From Pseudomonadota bacterium (GTDB lineage Bacteria > Myxococcota_A > UBA796 > SXON01), in assembly GCA_005778355.1 (NCBI GenBank), contig SXON01000127.1, positions 1 to 58,429 on the forward strand: 58,429 nucleotides of DNA. The letters run 5' to 3'. Each line of letters starts with the position of its first letter. Position 1 is the first letter of the stretch. Below the pieces are notes generated by a model. That model made no database searches. It was given only the letters and a program-made list of their open reading frames with translations, and was not told the DNA's origin. Of this stretch, positions 25,901-34,026 are shown piece by piece. The position numbers were made by a program, and so were the translations under genes.

Positions 25901-26691
25901 GGCCTTCGCTCGACGAAGATGGGCGACCAGGGCACGAGCCCCGTCCCCCGTTGGTTGATGCAGGCCGACTGGATCGCGGGCAGCGTCAGCGCGTCCAGCT
26001 CGGGATGGCTGACATAGAGGTTGGGTCGCACCTCCGCAACCGCGTCGTAGCCACCTCGGCACATGCGCGCCTTGAGCTGCGGCGGGGTGCGCGGGCGCTG
26101 GATCACCTCGGTGATGGAACGCTGCACGAACTGCACGTGACCGGCCTCGCAGTGCGCCTTGTCGTCGCCCTCGAGCTGGGCACACTCGGTGATGTCGGCC
26201 GGGCGATTGCGGTTGAGCGCGAAGTACCACCAGTCGAGCCACATGCGCTCCTCCGCCTTGCCTTCCACCGTCTGGATCTGTCCCCAGAAGGCGACGGCTT
26301 CGCGCGCGGCATCGACTTGCGACACCGCGCGTCCACCGCCCTTGATGGTGCCTTGAAGCTCGTACGTCCAGCCGTGGTACAGGCACTCGTGGTAGTAGCC
26401 GCCGGCCCCGGCACACGTGGCGAGGGTACCGAAGCGATCGCCGGCGCGTGCCTGCCGCTCCGCGATCGAGAAGAAGCACTCCGAGCGCCACTCGACGCTC
26501 TCGATGCTCTGGCAGTCGCGACCGCTCGCCTCGGGGCGCTCGCGAATCACAGCGGCCGCGCATTCCTGCGACTGCTCCCCGGCTCGCTCGCAGAGGCCGA
26601 GCGAGTCGGCCACTGGGAGATCGCCGGCGAGCGCCAGGTTGTAGGCCTCGGCCGCGCTGGTGGCCGCGCAGCCAAACATCAGCGCGAGCAC
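25885..26691 (-). CDS. Cys-rich lipoprotein, paralogue of the upstream gene
   Basis: 268 residues from GTG 26691, giving MLALMFGC with lipid on C8; its start overlaps the upstream stop by 13 bases. Cys residues occur in the pattern C-QSIE...WRSEC-FFSIAE...LATC-AGAGGYYHEC-LYHGW, which matches the gene upstream (C-TEVE...ARDEC-GFVRAE...ALC-GGAGQFEHDC-RMHLW). The two therefore look like tandem duplicates of one Cys-rich domain. The C-terminal half holds MWLDWWYFALNRNRPADITECAQL. No known family recognised. Confidence 0.65.
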   Translation of the reverse strand: MLALMFGCAATSAAEAYNLALAGDLPVADSLGLCERAGEQSQECAAAVIRERPEASGRDCQSIESVEWRSECFFSIAERQARAGDRFGTLATCAGAGGYYHECLYHGWTYELQGTIKGGGRAVSQVDAAREAVAFWGQIQTVEGKAEERMWLDWWYFALNRNRPADITECAQLEGDDKAHCEAGHVQFVQRSITEVIQRPRTPPQLKARMCRGGYDAVAEVRPNLYVSHPELDALTLPAIQSACINQRGTGLVPWSPIFVERRPWAAG

Positions 26692-27296
26692 GCGGCCCTC
26701 CGACGGTCGATGAGTGCCTCGATCTCGCGGTCGGGCGCGTGGTCGAGTAGGGCGGGCGGGGGTCCGCCGCCGCAGGGGAAGTCGTGCTTGTCCCTGGCCA
26801 TGTTCAGCAGGTCGTCGTACAGCGCGAGGCCGGTGCGGAGACAGGCCTCGCGGGCAACCGCGCGGGGGATGAGGTTGCAGGGCCCCCGGTCGATGGGGCG
26901 GCGCACGGTGAGACACCGACGGTAATAGGCCGACCACGGGGCGGGATCGTCCGCCTCGAATCCGAGATCCTCGAGACGGGTCGCCACGGTCGGCTCGTCC
27001 CGCGCGATGGCGCAGGCCGACGCCCCCAGCGCGTTGACCTCCTGCGACCACAGGTGCATTCGGCAGTCGTGCTCGAACTGCCCGGCGCCCCCACAAAGCG
27101 CGATGTCGCCCGCCTTCTCGGCGCGGACGAAACCACACTCGTCGCGCGCCAGGTTGCCCTCGACCTCGGTGCACTCGCCGCGAAGCGCGTGGCAGTCGTC
27201 TCGCAGGGCCCTGTCGGCGATGACGGCGCAGTCTCCCGACTGGAGGCCGTCGCGGTAGTCGGCGGCCCCAGGGGAGCAAGCCAGGAAGAACCACAT
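26679..27296 (-). CDS. Cys-rich lipoprotein
   Basis: 205 residues from ATG 27296, overlapping the upstream TGA (TGATG). MWFFLAC puts the lipid on C7. About ten Cys follow in the mature part, including SGDCAVIADRALRDDC, GECTEVEGNLARDEC and GGAGQFEHDC-RMHLW, the last shared with the downstream gene. Helical and disulfide-rich by appearance, like short Sel1-type repeats but without their consensus. Part of the kinase-headed run. Function unknown. Confidence 0.65.
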   Translation of the reverse strand: MWFFLACSPGAADYRDGLQSGDCAVIADRALRDDCHALRGECTEVEGNLARDECGFVRAEKAGDIALCGGAGQFEHDCRMHLWSQEVNALGASACAIARDEPTVATRLEDLGFEADDPAPWSAYYRRCLTVRRPIDRGPCNLIPRAVAREACLRTGLALYDDLLNMARDKHDFPCGGGPPPALLDHAPDREIEALIDRRRAACSR

Positions 27297-28714
27297 CACG
27301 GATCGATGGTCTCGGAGACCTCGAAGCTCTGGCCGTCGTCGGCGATCACCCACACGTCGATCGGCCCCGTCGTTTCCTCGGTGACAGGGTCGTAGTCGAG
27401 CTCCCCCGAAGCCCCCTCGACATCGACGTCGTTCGCGACGGAGAACGACGCGCGCAGCTGCGTCCAGTAGTTCGGAGCGATCTCCACGCGGTCGCCGTTC
27501 GGGTCGGAGATGTGCAAGAGCCCGTCGGCGGCGCCCTGGCCGGTCACCCCGCCCTCCTGGGCGTAGGCCCACGCGGCGCCGTAGGCCACGAGCCAGCCGG
27601 CGTCGTAGGCATAGGCGCTGTAGCTGCTGTCCTCGGCGCTCTGTCCCTCGTACTCGGCGGCGTAGCTGGCCGCGAAGGCGTCGTATACGTCGCCCGAGGG
27701 GACGGCCGGCGCGGTGCCCATGATGTTGGGCCACAGGTGGTCGGCCGCTGAGCGCGTGTCTTCCAGCAACTCCGCGTCGCGACTGGCGTCGGCCAGGAAG
27801 ATCGGCATGGCGTCGAACTCGTCGCGAGCCCCGGCCGCGTTGAGGAAGGCGCTCACGTCGGGCAGGTCGGAGCTGATGAAGAGGATCGCATCGTAGTCGA
27901 GCGTGGCCACGTTGTTGATCGCGTTGTCGCGCTCGGTGTCGTTCTCGAAGGCGTAGCGGGTGGGCACGTGGATCGAGGACTCGTAGTTCTCGACGAAGAC
28001 CTCGGCGAGTCCGGTACCATAGGGGCCTTCCTGGTAAACCACGGCCACGTCCTGGTTCGTCAGCTCGAGCTCGGTGAGCGTCTCGGCCACCACCTCGGCG
28101 AGCACGAGCCCCTGCACGTCGTCGGGCGGGGCGGTGCGCCACAGGCGGCCGGCGTGACCCTCGGGCGTGGAGGCGACGTCGAGGTACGTCAGCGCGGGCG
28201 AGGTGGCCGAGGGCGACACCACGAGGGCGCCGAGCTCGGCGATGGCGTTCCACATCGCCTCGGTGTTGCCCGAGGTGGCGGGCCCCAGGATCGCGAAGGC
28301 GCCGAGGTCGCCGGCCAGGTAGCGCCCCATTTCAGCCGCCGCTTCGTCGGCGGCAAGCCCGTCGAGGGCAGAGTTCTCTTCGTAGGAACACTGCACTAGG
28401 CCGAGGAGGGTGCCGTCGAGACCCTGGCTGTCGTCGACTTGCTTGATGGCCAGTCGCGACGCCTGCTTCTCGGGCACGTCGGTCGAGTGGTCGAAGAGGG
28501 AGCCCACAACGAGGATCCCCGGGTAGTCGTCGGGACGCACGAAGAGGTCGTCGGGGTAGGTGGCGTCGCAGCGATCCGAGAGCGCGACTTGTTCGCAGTA
28601 GCCCTCGGTCCCGCAGGTGTAACCGAAGCCGAAGGCGTCGCGACACTCGCTGCCGGAGGTGCAGGGTTCCCACTCGGTAACGCCGAGCGAGCAGGACAAG
28701 AGCAGCAAGACCAT
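27296..28714 (-). CDS. Type I periplasmic-binding-protein lipoprotein with Cys-rich head
   Basis: 472 residues from ATG 28714 (MVLLLLSC, lipid on C8), overlapping the upstream stop (ATGA). A Cys-rich head (about 9-50: WEPCTSGSECRDAFGFGYTC) precedes a LivJ/LivK-type branched-chain amino-acid binding fold (about 65-450) with ILVVGSLFDHS, AFAILGPATSGNTEAM, LVVSPSATSPALT and VAVVYQEGPYGTGL. No permease or ATPase gene is nearby, so it may be a sensor that reports to the kinase at the start of this run rather than a transporter part. That role is inferred. Confidence 0.85.
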   Translation of the reverse strand: MVLLLLSCSLGVTEWEPCTSGSECRDAFGFGYTCGTEGYCEQVALSDRCDATYPDDLFVRPDDYPGILVVGSLFDHSTDVPEKQASRLAIKQVDDSQGLDGTLLGLVQCSYEENSALDGLAADEAAAEMGRYLAGDLGAFAILGPATSGNTEAMWNAIAELGALVVSPSATSPALTYLDVASTPEGHAGRLWRTAPPDDVQGLVLAEVVAETLTELELTNQDVAVVYQEGPYGTGLAEVFVENYESSIHVPTRYAFENDTERDNAINNVATLDYDAILFISSDLPDVSAFLNAAGARDEFDAMPIFLADASRDAELLEDTRSAADHLWPNIMGTAPAVPSGDVYDAFAASYAAEYEGQSAEDSSYSAYAYDAGWLVAYGAAWAYAQEGGVTGQGAADGLLHISDPNGDRVEIAPNYWTQLRASFSVANDVDVEGASGELDYDPVTEETTGPIDVWVIADDGQSFEVSETIDP

Positions 28715-29436
28715 CAGAAGGACCCGGACAACCCCACGTATCCCGGCCCGAGCGCGAGCGGACCGCCGGGACCCCAGAGAGAAAGTGCCAGTCCTCCGGC
28801 CAGGCCTGCGGCGCCCACGGCGAAGCCGATGTCGGCCCCGAGCGCCAACCCCGACTCGCGATCGAGGGCGTCGGCGGCCCCCGATGGGCAACGAAGGCGA
28901 CCGCTGCCGTCGGCGGCGCAAGTGGTGGCGGCCTCGCTGCCCGCCGCGAGCGAAAGCGAGCCGAGCACCACGCCTGTCCCGATGCCCGCCACGCCGAGGC
29001 TGAACGCGGCGAGGGGGAGGGGACGAGCCCACGAGGGCGTGTGCTTCTCGACGGCCACCGTCGTCGAAGACGTTGGCTCGGGGGCAGGATCCGCCGTGGA
29101 ACTAGGTGTCGTGGCCTTCGTTTCCGCGATGCGGCGTTCAAGGTTGCTAATACGACGATCCAGCGTGTCACGCTCATCGGCCGTCGCGTAGGCCCGGTAG
29201 CGGGAGAGCGTGGTGTGGGCCTCTTCCCAGCGGCCGACACGCTCCTGCGCGTTGGCGATGTTGAACAACAAGAGCGGTCGCCCTGAGAGTCGGTATGCCT
29301 CTTCGAAGGCGACGATCGCGTCTTCGTAGCGCCCCTCCTCGTAGAGGATTTCGCCGTTTTCGTAGAACTCCCGGGCGCGCAGGTCGTCCGGTGACTGCGC
29401 GAGGGCCAGGCCAAGAAGCAGGATCAATTGTCCCAA
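28714..29436 (-). CDS. TPR protein with C-terminal membrane helices
   Basis: 240 residues from TTG 29436, or 237 from TTG 29427, whose TTGA overlap with the kinase stop matches the habit of this run. A short signal-like start (ILLLGLALAQS) is followed by TPR units (about 18-95: AREFYENGEILYEEGRYEDAIVAFEEAY and LLFNIANAQERVGRWEEA, given here in parts), a Thr/Pro tether and two hydrophobic stretches (about 145-170, 205-228). Proteins like this often sit beside Ser/Thr kinases in myxobacteria. Likely envelope-located. Confidence 0.75.
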   Translation of the reverse strand: MGQLILLLGLALAQSPDDLRAREFYENGEILYEEGRYEDAIVAFEEAYRLSGRPLLLFNIANAQERVGRWEEAHTTLSRYRAYATADERDTLDRRISNLERRIAETKATTPSSTADPAPEPTSSTTVAVEKHTPSWARPLPLAAFSLGVAGIGTGVVLGSLSLAAGSEAATTCAADGSGRLRCPSGAADALDRESGLALGADIGFAVGAAGLAGGLALSLWGPGGPLALGPGYVGLSGSF

Positions 29437-31112
29437 GGATCTCTCAGGTCAGAGCGGGTTTTTTTCTTCGTCTCCGGTGGCGGGGTCTCGGTAGGCGGGG
29501 ATTCCGCTGCGGAGGCCGGCTCGGCCGGGGCGGGGGGCGTCGATGCCGGGGCTGAAGCGGAGGCGCGGGTGCTCGTGCTGCCGCTAGTGCCGCCACCACT
29601 CACGGCTCGCGGCTCGTTCGTGCCCGCGGCGGTGGGCTTCAGCACCACCTGCTTTCGCTCGGCGTCCCAGCGAAGGTCGAACTCGGTGTCGTTGAATCCC
29701 GGGGCGCGCGCGGTGAGCATCCAGCTCTGCCCCTCGGGGATGAGGATGTCGATCGGCGAGGGGCCGAGATCGGTGGCCTCCCGCCACAGGTGCGCGCCCG
29801 GCGGCACCGTCGTGACCCGCACCCCTGTGGGCTCAACGGCCATGGTCTCCGCTGGGGCGTCGGTCGACGGCTCCACGCTGCCCGCTCCCGGCCCACGCTC
29901 GAAGTACCACCACGCCCCGGCGCCGCCGACGAGCACCATCCCGCCGAGGAAGGCGAGGGAGGCCACCGCCCCGGTCGCGGCGAGGATGGGCACGCGGCGG
30001 CTCTTGATCGCTGACACGATCGTGGAGGCGCTCGGCTCCCCGATGCTGGCCTTCGCCGCTCGAGCACCGCCCGGTGCGCCGTGGGAGGAGTTTGGTGCCG
30101 GCGGTGGCGCCTTCGCGCCTGCCATGGTCGGCGGCGCATCTTGCCCACTCACCAGCTTGCCCTCCACCAGCGCGGGCGCCTGCGTCTTCTCACCGCGCAG
30201 CTCCGCCTCGCACACCCGCAAGGCGCGCACCAGCTCGTCGACCGAGGCGAAGCGGTCTTCCGGGCGCTTGGCGAGGCAGGTGTTGACCACCCAACCGAGC
30301 GTGGGACACTCCGCCAGCGCGGCGGCGCGCGTGTCGAGGGGCGGCGGCGGCTGGTTCAGGTGGGCCAGCAATACCCCCACACTGGTGTCGCTCACGAAGG
30401 GCGCCTTGCCCGACACGCAGGCGTACAGGATCACGCCGAGCGAGTAGATGTCGGAGCGGGCGTCGAGGCGCTCGGCGCGGATCTGCTCGGGAGACATGTA
30501 CGAGGGCGAGCCCACCACGGCGTCGGTGCCGGTGAGCTCGTCGTTGACGCGCAGCTGCTTCACCAGGCCGAAGTCGAGCACCTTCACGAAGTCCACGTCG
30601 TCGCCATGCTGCACCAGGACGACATTGGCGGGCTTGAGATCGCGGTGCAACAGGCCCAGCCCGTGCGCCTCGCGCAAGGACCCGCAGATCTGGCGCGCGA
30701 TCGATACGATGCGAGCGGCCGAGAGCGGCGCCTCGACGCGGATCACCTGGTGGAGCGTGCGCCCGTCGAGGTACTCCATCGCGATGTAGAGCAGCTCGGT
30801 GTGCCCGCTCGGCCCGGTGACTGCACCGTGATCGAACACCCTCACGGTGTTGGGATGGGTCAGCTTAGAACAGGCGCTGGCCTCGAGCTGGAATCGTTGC
30901 CGGAATTCCCGGTCCTGGTCGCCCTCGGCGGCTCCGCTGGCCAGCACCTTGAGGGCGACCATCCGTCCCAGGGGGGCCTGTTCTGCCTGGTACACGCGGC
31001 TCATCCCACCGCGGGCGATGGCGGCCGTGATCCGGTAGCGGCCATCGACCACGCGGCCGAGGAGGGGGTCGCGCTCCGGCGCGCTCGGGGGGCTGGCGGG
31101 CGCGGTGCTCAT
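29424..31112 (-). CDS. Eukaryote-like Ser/Thr protein kinase with PEGA-like tail
   Basis: 562 residues from ATG 31112 (MSTAPASPP); the longer frame upstream enters the bcsA promoter region. Kinase domain about 24-300: glycine loop IARGGMSRVY, K55 in VALKVL, catalytic HRDLKPAN (D158), DFGLVKQL (180-182) and GSPSYMSPEQ. A Pro/Ala linker leads to one membrane helix (about 374-404) and an outer PEGA-like domain (about 430-500, RVTTVPPGAHLW...LTARAPGFNDTEFDL). So the kinase faces the cytoplasm and a ligand-binding tail faces the periplasm. First gene of the minus-strand run and divergent from the cellulose operon. Confidence 0.92.
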   Translation of the reverse strand: MSTAPASPPSAPERDPLLGRVVDGRYRITAAIARGGMSRVYQAEQAPLGRMVALKVLASGAAEGDQDREFRQRFQLEASACSKLTHPNTVRVFDHGAVTGPSGHTELLYIAMEYLDGRTLHQVIRVEAPLSAARIVSIARQICGSLREAHGLGLLHRDLKPANVVLVQHGDDVDFVKVLDFGLVKQLRVNDELTGTDAVVGSPSYMSPEQIRAERLDARSDIYSLGVILYACVSGKAPFVSDTSVGVLLAHLNQPPPPLDTRAAALAECPTLGWVVNTCLAKRPEDRFASVDELVRALRVCEAELRGEKTQAPALVEGKLVSGQDAPPTMAGAKAPPPAPNSSHGAPGGARAAKASIGEPSASTIVSAIKSRRVPILAATGAVASLAFLGGMVLVGGAGAWWYFERGPGAGSVEPSTDAPAETMAVEPTGVRVTTVPPGAHLWREATDLGPSPIDILIPEGQSWMLTARAPGFNDTEFDLRWDAERKQVVLKPTAAGTNEPRAVSGGGTSGSTSTRASASAPASTPPAPAEPASAAESPPTETPPPETKKKTRSDLRDPWDN

Positions 31113-31207
31113 GCGATGGGCGAGTTTGTCAATTCGGTGTCGTGAGGTTTGTTGGCGCATCATAGCGCTTGCGGACGACAACGGGCAGCCACGCCAGCGC
31201 CACGTAC

Positions 31208-31235
31208 TTGCCAAGCGGTTGTTCATCGGTAGAAT
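31208..31235 (+). promoter_or_regulatory. Sigma-70-type promoter of the cellulose operon
   Basis: TTGCCA (31208-31213) and TAGAAT (31230-31235) each match the -35 and -10 consensus at five of six bases and are 16 bases apart. Transcription would start near 31242, about 38 bases before the bcsA ATG. It lies in the most AT-rich gap nearby, between bcsA and the divergent kinase. Confidence 0.6.
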
Positions 31236-31279
31236 TGCGTCTGGGTACTAGGGCGGCGCCGACGGCGACCGCCCGCGCC

Positions 31280-33430
31280 ATGCACGAGCCTCCCCACGAC
31301 ACTGTACGCCGCCCCACCCGGATGCCGGAGGTGCTTGAGCGTTTTTTGACCGAGGCCGTCGCGTCGCCCCTGCTCCTGGCCGCCACCCTCGTGCTCGCCG
31401 CGCTCCCCGCGATCATCTTCGCGTTCGCGGAGTTGCCCTTGCGCTCGCACGCGATCATCAGCGCCGTGGTGATGGCGGTGAGCCTCTGGGTGCTTCGGCG
31501 CATGCCGCAGTGGCGCCTGGCGGTGGCCATCCTCTCGGTGTGCATGTCGGTTCGCTACATCGTGTGGCGCGGCATCGCGACGCTCGCGCTGGACCGCCCG
31601 GAGGATGCCGTCTTGAGCATCCTGCTGTACGGAGCCGAGCTCTATGGCGTGGGCGTCTTGATCCTCGGCTATTTCCAGACCTCGATCATGCGTCCCCGGC
31701 AGCCCGTCCCGCTGCCGACCGACGCTGAGCTGCCGGCGGTCGATGTCTACATCCCCACCTACAACGAGAGCATCGAGATCCTCCGGCGCACGCTCATTGG
31801 CGCCCTGGCCATCGAGTGGCCGCAGAAGCAGGTTTATCTGCTTGATGACGGTCGTCGTCCCGAGATGCGCGCCCTGGCTGAGGAACTCGGCGTCGCCTAC
31901 CTCACGCGCGCCGACAACAGCCACGCCAAGGCCGGCAACCTCAACGCCGCGCTCAAAGTCACCGGTGGCGACTTCATCGCCATCTTCGACTGCGATCACG
32001 TGCCCGTTCGCAGCTTCCTGCGGCTGACCATGGGCTTCTTCCTCGCCGATCCCCAGGTGGGGCTGGTGCAGACACCGCACCACTTCTACAACCCCGATCC
32101 CTTCGAGCGGAACTTGTGGTTGGAGGAGCTGGTGCCGCCCGAGCAGGAGATGTTCTACCACGCGGTCCAGATTGGCAACGACTTCTGGAATTCCGCGTTC
32201 TTCTGCGGAAGTTGTGCCGTGCTGCGGCGGAGCGCGATCGAGAGCGTCGGGGGAATCGCCACCGAGACGGTCACTGAAGACGCCCACACCGCGTTGCGCA
32301 TGCACGCGGCCGGATGGCGCTCGGCCTACCTTGACATCCCGCAGGCCGCCGGTCTCGCCACCGAACGCTACGCCTTCCACGTGGCCCAGCGTATGCGTTG
32401 GGCACGCGGCATGACCCAGATTTTCATGCTTGACAACCCGCTTTTCAAGCAGGGGCTCACCTGGGCGCAGCGGCTGAACTACCTCAACGCGATCCAGCAC
32501 TTCCAGTTCGGAATCCCTCGGCTGGTCTACCTCATTTCGCCATCGTTGTTCCTGCTCTTTGGCATCCACCCGCTGCGCGCGAATCCCTGGGAGGTCATCG
32601 CCTACGCGATGCCCCACGTTTTCCTGTCGCTCATCGGCGGGCTCGCGGTGGCGCGCTCGGTGCGACACGCCTTCTGGGCCGAAGTCTACGAGACCTCGCT
32701 CGCGCCCTACACCGCACTCGTCACGGCCCTGGCCTTCGTCGCGCCGCGGCAGGGCAAGTTCAACGTGACCGTCAAGGGCGCCTCCCTCGAACGCGCCGCG
32801 TACGACCTCCGGCACGCGCTCCCCAACCTCGTTGTGATGGCACTCTGTGTTGCCGGGCTGGTCGTCACCCCGTCGCGCTGGGCGGAGTTCCCGCTCGAAC
32901 GCGGCACGCTGATGGTCACCTCGCTCTGGAACCTCTACAACATCGCCATCCTCGGCGCGGCGGTGATGGTCGCGCTGGAGCGGCCCCAGCGCCGCAAGAC
33001 CTGGCGAGTTCGGCGTGAGCACCGTGTGCGCGTCACGGCCGCTGAACGGCACGATCTGATCCCCATCTTCGGAGAGACGACCGACATGAGCGAGGGAGGA
33101 ATTCGCCTACTTTGCGGCGACTTCCCCGCCGACGAAACGCATGTGATCGTCGACATCCAGAGCGAGTTCAGCCGCGCCGAAGGCATTCCTGGTCGCGTGG
33201 TCGCCCGCTTCGATCGGGACGATCACGTGGAACTTCGCGTGGAGTTCCGCGACCTCGACCCGGCTCAGGAGCGCTCGATCATCGAGTTGATGTTCACCGA
33301 TCCCGACGCCTGGACCCATCGGCCGATCACCCAGCACCCGTTCCAGTCCCTGCTCACGGTCATCTACGCCCCCTGGCGGGCGCTGGTGCTGAGCCTGCGT
33401 GACGACGAAATGGACGGATCGCCCGTATGA
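31280..33430 (+). CDS. bcsA: Cellulose synthase catalytic subunit
   Basis: 716 residues from ATG 31280 (ATG 31322 is an alternative); both lie after the promoter at 31208-31235. Inner-membrane glycosyltransferase 2 that joins UDP-glucose into beta-1,4-glucan. Visible motifs: LLDDG (189-191), IFDCD (237-239), FFCGSCAVLRR, TED (332-334) and QRMRW (370-374). The C-terminal PilZ domain has RREHR (578-582) and DMSEGG (602-607), so it should be activated by cyclic di-GMP. Four hydrophobic stretches precede the catalytic domain and more follow it. Its stop overlaps the next start (ATGA). Confidence 0.96.
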   Translation: MHEPPHDTVRRPTRMPEVLERFLTEAVASPLLLAATLVLAALPAIIFAFAELPLRSHAIISAVVMAVSLWVLRRMPQWRLAVAILSVCMSVRYIVWRGIATLALDRPEDAVLSILLYGAELYGVGVLILGYFQTSIMRPRQPVPLPTDAELPAVDVYIPTYNESIEILRRTLIGALAIEWPQKQVYLLDDGRRPEMRALAEELGVAYLTRADNSHAKAGNLNAALKVTGGDFIAIFDCDHVPVRSFLRLTMGFFLADPQVGLVQTPHHFYNPDPFERNLWLEELVPPEQEMFYHAVQIGNDFWNSAFFCGSCAVLRRSAIESVGGIATETVTEDAHTALRMHAAGWRSAYLDIPQAAGLATERYAFHVAQRMRWARGMTQIFMLDNPLFKQGLTWAQRLNYLNAIQHFQFGIPRLVYLISPSLFLLFGIHPLRANPWEVIAYAMPHVFLSLIGGLAVARSVRHAFWAEVYETSLAPYTALVTALAFVAPRQGKFNVTVKGASLERAAYDLRHALPNLVVMALCVAGLVVTPSRWAEFPLERGTLMVTSLWNLYNIAILGAAVMVALERPQRRKTWRVRREHRVRVTAAERHDLIPIFGETTDMSEGGIRLLCGDFPADETHVIVDIQSEFSRAEGIPGRVVARFDRDDHVELRVEFRDLDPAQERSIIELMFTDPDAWTHRPITQHPFQSLLTVIYAPWRALVLSLRDDEMDGSPV

Positions 33431-34026
33431 ACACCGAGTGGCAATGCCCATTGTGCAAGGCGGCGAATCTTGTCCCGGCGCCTGTGTGCCGGGTCTGTCG
33501 CACGCCGTGGCCCGGCATTCGTTCGCACGCGATGGCCGACGACGACGACGCGCCGGTGTCCAGCGGCCTACTCGAGTCCCTGCCGGCGCCGAGCTTGCTG
33601 GCCTTCCTCGCGTTGGTGCTCTTCTTCTGGTGGGAGCCCGTCACACGTCCCTTCGCCGTGCCCAACGTGCACAGTGGCTGGACCGCCTCCGTTCGCGCGG
33701 AACGTCGCGACGAGCTGCGGCTGGCACGGCGCGATCTGCTCGTGCTCGCCGAGTCGCTGAAGCGCACGCTCGACACCGGGGTGCCGCTGCCCTCCGACTG
33801 GAACGACAGTCTCACCACGGCTCGCCAGAAGTACCAGGTGTACGGCGAGCGGGACCGCACGCCCAACCTCGGCGTGGCGGAGGTGAAGCTGCACACCGCC
33901 GTCATCGAGTTGGCCAGCATTCGATACCAACTTTCCGCCGGTCAGCCGGGCATTGAGCTCCGGCAACGGCTCGACGTCGTCTTTTCCGTCCTTTCCGAGG
34001 TCGCGGAGGAACTCAACAATGCGTAA
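33427..34026 (+). CDS. Zinc-ribbon membrane protein inside the cellulose operon
   Basis: 199 residues; its ATG overlaps the bcsA stop and its stop overlaps the bcsB start by 8 bases. Two CxxC pairs at the N-terminus (CPLC and CRVC, about 8-27) form a zinc-ribbon-like unit. One membrane helix (about 57-73, LLAFLALVLFFWW) follows, then a helical domain (RDELRLARRDLLVLAESL, VKLHTAVIELASIRY). I do not recognise it among the known accessory Bcs proteins (BcsD, E, F, G, O, P, Q, R, S). The position and overlaps suggest a structural or assembly role beside BcsA and BcsB. Confidence 0.75.
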   Translation: MNTEWQCPLCKAANLVPAPVCRVCRTPWPGIRSHAMADDDDAPVSSGLLESLPAPSLLAFLALVLFFWWEPVTRPFAVPNVHSGWTASVRAERRDELRLARRDLLVLAESLKRTLDTGVPLPSDWNDSLTTARQKYQVYGERDRTPNLGVAEVKLHTAVIELASIRYQLSAGQPGIELRQRLDVVFSVLSEVAEELNNA

